This document shows positions 26,196 through 34,138 of a stretch of DNA of 64,000 bases, one piece after another. This DNA is from Nonomuraea purpurea (lineage in GTDB: Bacteria > Actinomycetota > Actinomycetes > Streptosporangiales > Streptosporangiaceae). Where the stretch lies: contig NZ_JBHSBI010000002.1 in assembly GCF_042650645.1 (NCBI RefSeq), positions 434,001 to 498,000 of the forward strand, written 5' to 3'. The position numbers and the translations under genes are program-made. The notes beneath the pieces were generated by a model, which worked only from the letters and a program-made list of their open reading frames with translations, was not told where the DNA came from and did not search any database. How positions within the stretch are numbered: the stretch's first letter is position 1; each line of letters starts with the position of its first letter.

Positions 26196-26669
26196 GAACG
26201 CGAGCCTACTTTCCGCACCTGAGAGATCGCTGAGACGGCACTCACGCCGGGATCGCCCACATGGTGCCAATTGTCGGGGCATGAGGTGGTGGTGGATGGG
26301 GTTGCGGACACGACGACCGGTGCCAGCGCTGCGGGTCTCTTGGCGGCCGGTCATCGGGTGGTTCGTGGCTGGGCGACAGCCATCGGGCAGTGGGTGGGGG
26401 TGTCGTTGCTGCCGTGGGAAAGCAGTGCGGTCGTGTACCCGCTGACATGGGGAGCAGTGCGGTCGTGTTGGTGCCGTTGGCGAGGCGAGGCGAGGCGGGG
26501 CGGGACGGGGAGAGGCGGGGCGGGGCGGAGCGGGACGGAGCGGAGCGTGGTCATGGCGGGGCGGGGCAGGGCGGAGCGTGGTCATGGCGATGCTGTTGGC
26601 GGGGCGGAGTGTGGTTGTGGTGGTGTCGCTGGTGTGGTGTGGTGTGATCTTGGTGGGTTGGGTGTCGGT
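26196..26669. other. Non-coding G-rich repetitive intergenic region
   Basis: 474 bp without a gene I can support. It holds a 16-bp direct repeat (AGCAGTGCGGTCGTGT at 26422 and 26453), then 26480-26580 made almost wholly of GGCGGGGC/GGAGCG units on the + strand, with GGAGCGTGGTCATGGCG repeated near 26540 and 26572. It could form G-quadruplexes. It contains the promoter region of the hydrolase/ATPase gene and the 3' end of the thioesterase transcript. Confidence 0.6.
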
Positions 26670-27077
26670 TCAGGCCAGGATCGCGTAGACCGTCGTCGCG
26701 TGGGCGGCGGTCTCCGTGCTGCCTTCCGCCGTTAAGGTGACCTCGGTGAAGGCCAGCGTGCGGCCCAGCTTGGTGATCCGTACGTCGAGCAGGACGTCCT
26801 TGCCCGTCACCGGTCGCTGGAACGTCGTGGACTGCTGCACTGTCGTCATCGGCACGAACCCGCCGCGGGCCGAGGAGATGGCGATGACCGTGGCCGTGTC
26901 GGCGGCGGCCATCATCGCCTGGCCGCACAGCCCGCCGCCCTGTCTGGCCAGGTCGTCGGACCAGGGAAGCCGGACGATGGCGTGGCGCTCGCCCACCTCC
27001 TCCACCCGCAACCCGAGCGCCTTGATCCAGGGGGCGAAGTATTCCTGGAGAATCGCCTCTGCGTCTGCTGGAGTCAC
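26670..27077 (-). CDS. PaaI-type hotdog-fold thioesterase
   Basis: About 135 residues. The sequence AIVRLPWSDDLARQGGGLCGQAMMAAADTA matches the active-site region of PaaI/YigI-type acyl-CoA thioesterases (G-G-x-x-x-G-Q then the acidic D in AADTA). A second half with TTFQRPVTGKDVLLDVRITKLGRT completes the hotdog fold. It hydrolyses an acyl- or aryl-CoA; substrate unknown. The frame is open much further upstream, over another gene, so the start is a nearby GTG (27077, or 27092); neither has a clear Shine-Dalgarno sequence. Confidence 0.8.
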   Translation of the reverse strand: MTPADAEAILQEYFAPWIKALGLRVEEVGERHAIVRLPWSDDLARQGGGLCGQAMMAAADTATVIAISSARGGFVPMTTVQQSTTFQRPVTGKDVLLDVRITKLGRTLAFTEVTLTAEGSTETAAHATTVYAILA

Positions 27078-27356
27078 GGGCTCATCATGCACGGTGGCCG
27101 GCGGGCGCGAGGCGGTCGGCGAGGTTCCTGTGGACAAGTCGCCACGGCCGGGAGCGGCTGTGGATAACGGGATGATGGCCAAGTTCGCAAGGAACCGCGC
27201 GCCTGGACGTCGAGCGCGCCGGTGCCCCGCGCCCACCTTCCAGGGCCTCCGGTACGCCGGCGTGAAGGAGAAGCGGGGACCTGAACCGGCCATCGGTGGC
27301 GACCCCGCCTTTAATGGGGCGGCGCCGGGCCGATGCTCTCCTTTACGCTCGAACCT

Positions 27357-28151
27357 ATGGACTACCTGCAGGTCAACAGGGCCAACTGGAACGCGCGGGT
27401 CCCCATCCACGTGGGCAGCGACTTCTACGACGTCCGCGGCTTCAAGGTCGACGGCAGGATCGCGCTGACGCCGTTCGAGCGGGAAGAGGTCGGCGACGTG
27501 ACCGGCCGCAGCCTCGTCCACCTGCAGTGCCACTTCGGCCTCGACACGCTCTCCTGGGCCAGGCTCGGCGCCGAGGTGACCGGCCTCGACTTCTCCGACG
27601 CCGCCATCACGCAGGCCAGGGCCCTGTCCGACGAGTGCGGCATCCCGGCGAGATTCGTCACGGCGGACGTGTACGACGCGGTCGAGGCGCTCGGCGAGAG
27701 GTACGACATCGTCTACACCGGCCTGGGCGCCCTGGTCTGGCTGCCCGACCTGACCCGCTGGGCGCGAACGGTCGCGGCCCTGCTCAAACCGGGCGGGTTC
27801 CTCTATCTCGCGGAGTTCCACCCGTTCGGCGACATCCTGGACGACGAGTCGGGCACCACCGTCACCTACGACTACTTCGACCGCAGCCCTCACGTCTGGG
27901 AGGAACCCCACACCTACACCGGTAGCGAAATCCTGGAGCACCAGACGTCCGTGCAGTTCCAGCACGGGATCGGCGAGGTCGTCAGCGCGGTGGCCGCGGC
28001 GGGCCTGCGCATGGAGTTCCTGCACGAGCACGACCACACCCTCTTCGCGCGCTACGCCACGCTGGTGGCTGACGGGAAGGAGTACCGCCTCCCGGAGGGC
28101 GCCCCCAGGATCCCGCTCATGTACTCCCTGCGGGCCACGGCCGCCAAGTGA
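27357..28151 (+). CDS. Class I SAM-dependent methyltransferase
   Basis: 264 residues from ATG 27357 (an in-frame upstream ATG at 27333 is less likely). Motif I is LVHLQCHFGLDTLSWARLGAE, an HxxCHFGxDT variant of the glycine-rich loop known in one actinobacterial methyltransferase group. GLDFSDAAITQAR is motif II and VAALLKPGGFLYLAEFHPF the motif III/IV region. The substrate is unknown. No Shine-Dalgarno sequence is visible; TACGCT about 10 nt before the ATG could be a -10 for a leaderless transcript. Confidence 0.85.
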   Translation: MDYLQVNRANWNARVPIHVGSDFYDVRGFKVDGRIALTPFEREEVGDVTGRSLVHLQCHFGLDTLSWARLGAEVTGLDFSDAAITQARALSDECGIPARFVTADVYDAVEALGERYDIVYTGLGALVWLPDLTRWARTVAALLKPGGFLYLAEFHPFGDILDDESGTTVTYDYFDRSPHVWEEPHTYTGSEILEHQTSVQFQHGIGEVVSAVAAAGLRMEFLHEHDHTLFARYATLVADGKEYRLPEGAPRIPLMYSLRATAAK

Positions 28152-28220
28152 CGTTCGCGCAGCTCAGCGTCGTTACGGCCGGAGGGACAGGGCGTCGCGG
28201 AGCGGCATCGCGGGAAACCG

Positions 28221-28226
28221 TAAGAT
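28221..28226 (+). promoter_or_regulatory. -10 element TAAGAT for a leaderless membrane-protein gene
   Basis: TAAGAT lies 8 bp before the GTG at 28235. With the usual 6-8 nt to the transcription start, the mRNA would begin at or next to the start codon. There is no Shine-Dalgarno sequence, which fits. Confidence 0.4.
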
Positions 28227-28234
28227 TCAGCTTC

Positions 28235-29422
28235 GTGAAGTCTCCAGCATCGATCAAGAAGGCCGCCGAATGGGCCTTGCCATACTGGACCAGAGGCCAG
28301 GCGGGGCGTGAGACGCCGCAAGACCTGTTCAGGGTGCTCTACTTCGGCTGGCTGGCGGCGTTCACGCTCAAGCTGCTCGGCTCGGCGTGGGACGTCTCGT
28401 GGCACTTCAAGTGGCTGCGTGACGACCTCGCCCCGCCCCACCTGCTCAACTCCGCCGGTACGGTCATCGCCGTCGCCCTGACCGTCATCCACGGCTACAC
28501 CGGCTACGGCGTGGACAAGGCCGCGCTCCGGCTGATCCAGTGGGGCACCGGGATCTTCCTCGTCGCGGTGCCGCTCGACCTGATCAACCACCGCGTCAAC
28601 GGGCTCGACATCACCTCGTGGAGCCCGTCGCACATCATGCTCTACGCAGGAACGTTCTTCATGATCGCGGGCGTGATCCGCGGCTGGTTCATGGGCGCGC
28701 CGCCGGGCAGGGAGCGGGTCGTGGTGCTGGGCGCGTTCTTCGCCTTCTTTCTGGAGAACGTGCACTTTCCCGAACAGCACCAGGAGTACGGCATCCTGTC
28801 CATCGGCGCCTGGGACAACCAGGCCACGTACGCCGAGCCGATCCTGCTGCGGTTCGCGGCCGACCAGATGGGGCGGCCTGTGGACCGGACGATGATGACC
28901 GGGTTCGCGCTGCCTGTGCCCGATTTTCTCTATCCGGTGTACGCGGTCGTCGCCGTGCTGTCCGTGCTGGTGGTGGCGCGGCTGCTGATCGGCCGGTTCG
29001 GCACGGCCACGCTCGTGGCCGCCTCTTACGTCGGGTTCAGGACGCTGATCTGGCCGTTGCTCACCTTCACCGGGTTCCCGCCGTCGGCCGTGCCGTTCTT
29101 CATGGTGGTGGCAGGGCTCGTCGTGGACCTGGCGTTCCTGCTGCGACTGCCCGCGCTCCGGGCGGTGCTGGGGGCCGTCGGGGTGACGGCCGCCGCCTAC
29201 GGGGCGCTCATCGCGCAGAGCACGCTCATGGGGCCGGTGTACGGGGCGCTCAAGGGACAGGAAGGGCTGTTCGGAGCGCCTCCGCCGGCCACGTCGTCGG
29301 CCGTCTGGGCCGGGGTGGGGCTGCTGGCCGTCTGGGCGGTGGCGGAATGGGTTGTCGGCAGACGCAAGGCCCGGCCGGTCGACCCGATCGAACCCCCGGT
29401 CATCGCCGCCGCAACCCCCTGA
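28235..29422 (+). CDS. Polytopic membrane protein of unknown function
   Basis: 395 residues with about ten membrane segments; I do not recognise a named family. Notable features are the polar SAWDVSWHFKWLRDDLAPPH near residue 50, HIMLYAGTFFMIAG, and the charged ENVHFPEQHQEYGILSIG loop; His and Glu inside or next to membranes hint at a metal- or proton-linked role. The GTG at 28235 fits the TAAGAT leaderless promoter; a GTG at 28148 overlapping the previous stop would add 29 residues that look non-coding. Confidence 0.75.
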   Translation: MKSPASIKKAAEWALPYWTRGQAGRETPQDLFRVLYFGWLAAFTLKLLGSAWDVSWHFKWLRDDLAPPHLLNSAGTVIAVALTVIHGYTGYGVDKAALRLIQWGTGIFLVAVPLDLINHRVNGLDITSWSPSHIMLYAGTFFMIAGVIRGWFMGAPPGRERVVVLGAFFAFFLENVHFPEQHQEYGILSIGAWDNQATYAEPILLRFAADQMGRPVDRTMMTGFALPVPDFLYPVYAVVAVLSVLVVARLLIGRFGTATLVAASYVGFRTLIWPLLTFTGFPPSAVPFFMVVAGLVVDLAFLLRLPALRAVLGAVGVTAAAYGALIAQSTLMGPVYGALKGQEGLFGAPPPATSSAVWAGVGLLAVWAVAEWVVGRRKARPVDPIEPPVIAAATP

Positions 29423-29539
29423 GGCCCCACCCCGATGGCCGTGATTCGGGTCTGCGGTGGGGTTGGTGTCCGCAGGCGGACGATGCGCCGCAGACCAGGG
29501 CGGGGCAGCCCTGAGAGCTGAGGCGGAAAGCCAGGGCGG

Positions 29540-29562
29540 CCCGACCTGGGAGCTGGGTCGGG
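29540..29562. terminator. Hairpin between convergent membrane-protein and copD genes
   Basis: A 7-bp stem CCCGACC / GGTCGGG with a 9-nt loop lies between converging genes; a smaller GTCCG-CAGG-CGGAC hairpin is at 29468-29481. Probably bidirectional. Confidence 0.45.
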
Positions 29563-29596
29563 GACGGTTTGGAGGGATCAGGCGGCGGTTGGGGGA

Positions 29597-30637
29597 TCAG
29601 GCGATCGAGGCCCGGGTGAGGGCTACCGCGACCCCGTACGCCAGCCCCATCACCCCCACCTCGACCGCCGCCCACCCCACCAGGGCAGTGGCACCGCCCT
29701 GGCGTACGGCGGGCAGCAGGCGGAAGCGGATGTGGGCGGCCACCGGCACCAGCAACGCCACCAGCACCGTCTTGACCACGATCAGCAGCCCGTAGTGGCT
29801 GGTGAGGATCGCGTCGGGAAGTGTCACCCCGGGCGTGAGCGCCATCGTCCCGAGCCCGTTGATCAGGCCGGACAGCGCCACCAGGAGCAGGCATACCGTG
29901 GCGATCCTGGAGAACCTGGGCAGCACCACGGCCAGCAGATCCCTGTGCGGCGCCACGAACACGGCCGTCGCCACCAGACCGCCCGTCCATGCCGCCGCAC
30001 CCATCACGTGGATCTCCATCGAGACCATGATGGGGTCGTGCCAGATCGAGTTCACGGCGTGGCCGGTGACCGGGATCGGCAGCAACCCGAACAGCGCCAC
30101 GATCACCCGCAGTTCGGCGGGCACCTTCTCGCCGAACCGCACCGCCATCAGCCCGATGCCCGCCGCCGCCAGCGCGCACGCGGCGCTGAACAGCAGGCCC
30201 TGGCCCGTGCCGACGTTCTCGACATATTCGGCGATCATCCCGAACGTCGGCACACTGCCGGGGTTCAGCTCGGCCGTCTGGAACACGATGGTGAGCAGCG
30301 CGCAGATCGCCCACGCCCAGGCCGCGATCACCGCCAGCGGCCGGACCCTGAGCAGGACGGGCTCGGTACGCTCCGGGTGGTCGAACCCCAGTAGCTTGGG
30401 CACCAGGCTGAGCCCGACGACGGCCACGGCGGCCAGGTCGAGCAGCACCCGCACGATCGGCAGGCCGACGGACACCAGCAGCCCCGGCATGGGGATCCCG
30501 GGCACGGACTGCTGAGCGGTGAACGAGCTCGCGGCCACGACGGAGACGATCGCGCACACGCCGAACGCCCCGACCACGAGCCGCCCGCCGACCCGCTGCC
30601 GGGAGAGGGATGGGGCGGGAGAAGCGGTGACGGTCAC
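29597..30637 (-). CDS. copD: CopD-family copper resistance/uptake membrane protein
   Basis: 346 residues with about eight to nine membrane segments. The region VTGHAVNSIWHDPIMVSMEIHVMGAAAWTGGL contains the conserved His and Trp residues of the CopD domain, and SRIATVCLLLVALSGLINGL follows as expected. CopD works with periplasmic CopC in copper handling. Its GTG start overlaps the copC stop (GTGA), so the two are coupled. Confidence 0.88.
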   Translation of the reverse strand: MTVTASPAPSLSRQRVGGRLVVGAFGVCAIVSVVAASSFTAQQSVPGIPMPGLLVSVGLPIVRVLLDLAAVAVVGLSLVPKLLGFDHPERTEPVLLRVRPLAVIAAWAWAICALLTIVFQTAELNPGSVPTFGMIAEYVENVGTGQGLLFSAACALAAAGIGLMAVRFGEKVPAELRVIVALFGLLPIPVTGHAVNSIWHDPIMVSMEIHVMGAAAWTGGLVATAVFVAPHRDLLAVVLPRFSRIATVCLLLVALSGLINGLGTMALTPGVTLPDAILTSHYGLLIVVKTVLVALLVPVAAHIRFRLLPAVRQGGATALVGWAAVEVGVMGLAYGVAVALTRASIA

Positions 30638-31488
30638 GCGCGCGTCTCCCCGGACACCGGCCCGTCACCCTGCCCCGACGTGCCGGCGGGCGGCTCAGAG
30701 GGCGGAGGCGCGGACGATGCGGGGGGAGGAGAGGTAAGGGCAGGGGCGGAAGGCCCGGTAGTGACGGCAGGCGGCCCACCGGGAGCGGCGATTCCGGTGG
30801 GGCCAGGGGCTCCGGCCTGAGCGGGGGCTTCGGTGGGGGTCGGCGTTGAGCGGCGGAGGGCGACTGCTGTGCCGGCGGCCAGCACCAGCAGGGCGCCCAC
30901 GATCCAGACCACGGCCATCCCGGCTCCGCCGTTGGCCGCCGCCTCCGCCGCGTCCGCGCTGGATCCCTGCCCCCACGCGGCGGCGTTCTCACCGGCCCCG
31001 GAGGTGCTCTCCCCGGTACCAGGGGTGCTTTCCCCGGTCTCGGCGGTGTCTTTTCCGGTGTCGGGGCGAGCGTCTCCAGTGGCAGTGGTGCCGTTTTGCG
31101 AGGCGGCGTCGGCGGACAGGGTGAAGGTGATCTTGCCGGTGATCGGGTGCCCGTCGGCCGACAGGATTCGGTACCCCACCGTGTACGTCCCACCGCCCCG
31201 CAACGGCTTGACCTTCACGGAGACCCGTTCCGCGGCCACCACCGCGGAGCCGTCGGCCCAGGACGACCCGTCCGCCCCGGTCACCCCGACCTGGGCGTAC
31301 CCCTGGCGTACCGCCTGGTCGAACACGAGCATCACCCGCTCGGGCGACGCCCCCAGCGTGGCCCCGTCCTTCGGGTCGCTGTCGACCAGGACGTTGTGCG
31401 CCTGAGCCGGCGCCGGAGCGATCCCGGCCGCGGCGCAGGCGAGCAGCAGGACCGTGAGTAGCCGCCTCAAAGCTTTAGAACCTTCCAT
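30634..31488 (-). CDS. copC: CopC-domain copper-binding protein with C-terminal membrane anchor
   Basis: 284 residues from ATG 31488. A signal peptide (RRLLTVLLLACAAAGIAPAPAQA) is followed by mature H-N-V-L-V-DSDPKDGA, so the N-terminal His that ligates Cu(II) in CopC is placed right after cleavage. VGYRILSADGHPITGKITFTL supplies the second conserved His. A Gly/Thr/Ser linker, one membrane helix (VVWIVGALLVLAAGTAVAL) and a long Pro-rich tail follow. It probably passes copper to CopD. Earlier in-frame ATGs would overlap the divergent gene. Confidence 0.85.
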   Translation of the reverse strand: MEGSKALRRLLTVLLLACAAAGIAPAPAQAHNVLVDSDPKDGATLGASPERVMLVFDQAVRQGYAQVGVTGADGSSWADGSAVVAAERVSVKVKPLRGGGTYTVGYRILSADGHPITGKITFTLSADAASQNGTTATGDARPDTGKDTAETGESTPGTGESTSGAGENAAAWGQGSSADAAEAAANGGAGMAVVWIVGALLVLAAGTAVALRRSTPTPTEAPAQAGAPGPTGIAAPGGPPAVTTGPSAPALTSPPPASSAPPPSEPPAGTSGQGDGPVSGETRA

Positions 31489-31522
31489 GGAACACATCAC
31501 GAACTTGTATATGGTCCCATCC

Positions 31523-32332
31523 ATGGGAGACCTGTTCGGCGGCACGGCCCCTTACTATGCGAAATACCGCGCCGACTACGGCGAGGCGGCGATCGAGCAC
31601 CTGGCGCGTGCGTTCGGCCAGGACAGCGGCGTGCTGGACCTCGGGTGCGGCCCCGGCACGGTGGCGATCCCGCTGGCGCGGCGGGTGCGCGAGGTGCTGG
31701 CCGTCGATCCGGACGAGGGGATGCTGGCCGAGGGCAGGCGGCTGGCGTCCGGGGTGCGGAACGTCCGCTGGCTCTCCGGTGACTCGATGAAGCTGCGTGA
31801 GCTGCCGGCGTTCGACCACATCGTCATGGGCCGGTCGTTTCACTGGATGGACCGCCGCGCGGTTCTGGCCGAGCTGGACGACCTGCTGCCGCCGCACGGC
31901 GTCGTGGCGATCATCGGCCCGACCCGTGACGGCGAGGATCTGCCGTGGGAGCCGGCCATGCGGCGGGTACGCGACGAGTTCGACGTCAACACCTTCACCG
32001 CCACGAACTCCTACCAGGCCACCGGCGAGCACCACCACGACGTCCTGGCCGTCTCGCCGTTCAGCTCCATGGACCTGGCCGTGTACGAGCACCGCCTGAC
32101 CTACGACCTGGGCGCCGTCGTCGGCCTGCAGTTGTCCTACTCCTACACCGCGCCCGCCCGCCTGGGCGACAGGGTGGCGGCGTTCACCGAGGCGGCCAGG
32201 AAGGAGCTGGTCGCGCTCAACCCAGAAGGCCGGTGGGAGCACACGGCGGAGACCGAGGTCCTGATCGCCAGACGCCCCCGCGCCGTTGACAAATCCGGGC
32301 AGGGCCGGCGGCTCAGCCCCAGATCCCCATGA
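31523..32332 (+). CDS. Class I SAM-dependent methyltransferase
   Basis: 269 residues. The N-terminus DLFGGTAPYYAKYRADY is the family start that decides ATG 31523 over ATG 31511. Motif I is VLDLGCGPGTVAIPLARR, and VLAVDPDEGMLAEGRR follows. The HIVMGRSFHWMDR segment fits the UbiE/trans-aconitate-like group. The substrate is unknown. TATAT at 31508-31512 may be a -10 shared with divergent copC. The 3' end overlaps the convergent diiron-protein gene by 20 bp. Confidence 0.85.
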   Translation: MGDLFGGTAPYYAKYRADYGEAAIEHLARAFGQDSGVLDLGCGPGTVAIPLARRVREVLAVDPDEGMLAEGRRLASGVRNVRWLSGDSMKLRELPAFDHIVMGRSFHWMDRRAVLAELDDLLPPHGVVAIIGPTRDGEDLPWEPAMRRVRDEFDVNTFTATNSYQATGEHHHDVLAVSPFSSMDLAVYEHRLTYDLGAVVGLQLSYSYTAPARLGDRVAAFTEAARKELVALNPEGRWEHTAETEVLIARRPRAVDKSGQGRRLSPRSP

Positions 32333-33278
32333 CCTTCCAGATCCGCCGCGTCAGCGGATTGATCAGCCCGATCTCCCCGCACAACTCCCGAGTCCGCCCC
32401 ACCGAGTCCCTGATCTCCCCCTTCGCGGCGGGATTACGCAGATAGACCTCGGCCACCACATGGGCGGGGATCCGGAAGCGCCGGATCATCGGCCCGGGAG
32501 GCGCCAGCATGATCCGCGCCATCACCCCCAGGATGATCGGCGAGATGGCGCCCAGCAGCAGCCGCCGGTGCCGGGGCAGCCGTGGCACCCGGTTGCGCAG
32601 GTAGTGGCGCGCGAACGAGATGTGCCGCGCTTCTTCGGCGACGTGGATCCGGATGATCGTCTCTTCGAGCGGGTGGTGCGTCCGCCCGTCCTTGAGCAGC
32701 TTGCGCTGCACGTGGTCGATCGGGTCCTCCCCGCCCAGCACGAACACGAAGAACAGTTCGGTCGAGATCAGCGGGATCCACGGCGCGACCTGCGCGAGCA
32801 CCGACAGCGGTCCGGGCATGCCGCGTACCGGTAACCGGGTACGGTTCACGAACTCCTGGAACATCATCCCGTGATGTCCCTCTTCGATGGCCTCGTGGTA
32901 GACGTAGCGGAACTCGGGTGATCCGTTCGGCAGCCGGTAGGCGTAGTTGAGCAGCCCGCGTTTGAGCAGGTTCTCGAACTGCAGGCCGATCTTCATCGCG
33001 GTGGCCACCCGCCACAGCCCGATCATCGCCCGCACCTCGGGCGGACGGCTGCGGTACCACGGGTGGCCGCCGAGCTTGTCGAATTCGGGCAGCTCCCAGC
33101 GCGGATCGGCCTGGTCGACCAGGAACTCCGGATCGTCCCATGGGATGTCCCGGTACGGCTCCCAGTGTTTGTCCACCGACGCCTTCGACAGCCGTTCGAT
33201 GACCGCTTCGTAGGCGCCGGAGTTGGCCACCTGCTCGTCGTGTTCCCTGGCGGCGGTGGTGCTCGGTGCGGATGTCAT
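32313..33278 (-). CDS. AurF-like diiron oxygenase
   Basis: 321 residues from ATG 33278, with GGAGAGGGG upstream; the open frame extends further but is not coding-like. Two ligand motifs for a diiron centre are visible: HEAIEEGHHGMMFQEF and HVAEEARHISFARHYL, each giving Glu and His ligands as in p-aminobenzoate N-oxygenase AurF. Relatives oxidise amines or other small substrates with O2. There is no biosynthetic cluster around it, so the substrate is open. A TetR gene lies upstream on the same strand. Confidence 0.82.
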   Translation of the reverse strand: MTSAPSTTAAREHDEQVANSGAYEAVIERLSKASVDKHWEPYRDIPWDDPEFLVDQADPRWELPEFDKLGGHPWYRSRPPEVRAMIGLWRVATAMKIGLQFENLLKRGLLNYAYRLPNGSPEFRYVYHEAIEEGHHGMMFQEFVNRTRLPVRGMPGPLSVLAQVAPWIPLISTELFFVFVLGGEDPIDHVQRKLLKDGRTHHPLEETIIRIHVAEEARHISFARHYLRNRVPRLPRHRRLLLGAISPIILGVMARIMLAPPGPMIRRFRIPAHVVAEVYLRNPAAKGEIRDSVGRTRELCGEIGLINPLTRRIWKVMGIWG

Positions 33279-33328
33279 GACATGTGCCCCTCTCCTCACA
33301 GATGAGCCATGGATGGGCCGAGCACCTT

Positions 33329-33349
33329 TATTGTACGAGCCATCCAATA
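33329..33349 (-). promoter_or_regulatory. Probable promoter/operator of the diiron-protein gene
   Basis: On the minus strand TACAAT (33335-33330) is a good -10. It sits inside an interrupted repeat TATTG...CAATA (33329-33333 and 33345-33349), a plausible site for the adjacent TetR protein. Inference only. Confidence 0.35.
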
Positions 33350-33367
33350 GTGGGGAAAGGGTGAGTG

Positions 33368-33967
33368 TCACAGATTGTCCGCGCTCAGCCCCAGTTCGCC
33401 CGCCGCCGCCGTACGGATGAGCGTGTTGACGCGCCGCCGCGAGAGCGCCCTGGGGTGCACGTGCGCCTGGATCGCCAGCCCGTCGATGAGCGCCAGGATC
33501 CGCCACGTCGTCGCGTCGGGATCGGCGCACTTGAACTCTCCCGACTCCACCCCGGCCTCGATGATCCCGCGCATGACCTGCCGCCCCTGGAGGTCGATCT
33601 TCCGGGAGATGCCCTCCAGCTCGGGGCTGCGCATCGCCTCCGCCCAGGCGTCGATCCACAGGCGCCAGCCCTCGGTGGGGATGGCCGGCGAGGACAGTCT
33701 GAGCAGGGTGCGCAGCCGGTCGAGCGGTGTGCCCTTGGAGTGCTCGACGTCGCCGAGCGCCTTGAGATGGAGCCGGGCCGCGTAGCTGAAGGCCTGTGCG
33801 AACAGGCGTTCCTTGGTCTCGAAGTGGTAGAAGAGCAGCGCCTGGCTCACGCCGGCGGCTCTGGCGATGTCGAGGGTTCTGGTGTGCCCGAATCCCTGCT
33901 CCGCGATCACCTCGCAGGCCGTCTTCAGCAAATCGTCACGCCGTAATCGGCTGAAACCTGTTGTCAC
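33368..33967 (-). CDS. TetR-family transcriptional regulator
   Basis: 199 residues. N-terminal HTH: LLKTACEVIAEQGFGHT, then TLDIARAAGVSQALLFYHFETKERL, the standard TetR recognition helix. The C-terminal part resembles BetI/TetR ligand domains, with a conserved W in TEGWRLWIDAWAEA. The GTG start gives the expected short N-terminus. It is upstream of the diiron-protein gene on the same strand, separated by 89 bp with its own promoter signals, and probably controls it. Confidence 0.88.
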   Translation of the reverse strand: MTTGFSRLRRDDLLKTACEVIAEQGFGHTRTLDIARAAGVSQALLFYHFETKERLFAQAFSYAARLHLKALGDVEHSKGTPLDRLRTLLRLSSPAIPTEGWRLWIDAWAEAMRSPELEGISRKIDLQGRQVMRGIIEAGVESGEFKCADPDATTWRILALIDGLAIQAHVHPRALSRRRVNTLIRTAAAGELGLSADNL

Positions 33968-34029
33968 AGCGAGTAACTCTAACTTCTGATCTAAGGTATT
34001 TATAGGACAAACCGGGCGCGGCTGTCGCG

Positions 34030-34089
34030 CTAGGAGGAGGGGGCCGGGCGGCCGGGGTGACGGACGGTCACATTGATCATGGTAGCCAT
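34030..34089 (-). CDS. Possible 19-residue ORF downstream of the histidine kinase
   Basis: ATG with GGAGG 4 nt upstream opens a 19-codon frame (MATMINVTVRHPGRPAPSS). It follows the kinase stop by about 50 nt. No family is recognised. The good ribosome site is the only support, so this may be chance. Confidence 0.2.
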   Translation of the reverse strand: MATMINVTVRHPGRPAPSS

Positions 34090-34138
34090 GGGGCCTCCGC
34101 GTTTTTTGATCGGGTCGAAACCCTTTCCGTACCCGTCT

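Noticed and set aside
23133..26585. 1150-codon form of the hydrolase/ABC fusion
   Set aside because: The first ~130 codons are Pro/His/Arg-rich repeat DNA; the ATG at 26195 begins with a proper signal helix.
26271..26735. Possible + strand gene in the G-rich region
   Set aside because: Composition follows the repeats, no ribosome site, and it overlaps the thioesterase gene.
28148..28234. GTGA-coupled earlier start for the membrane-protein gene
   Set aside because: The extra 29 residues look non-coding and a good -10 element sits just before GTG 28235; kept only as an alternative.
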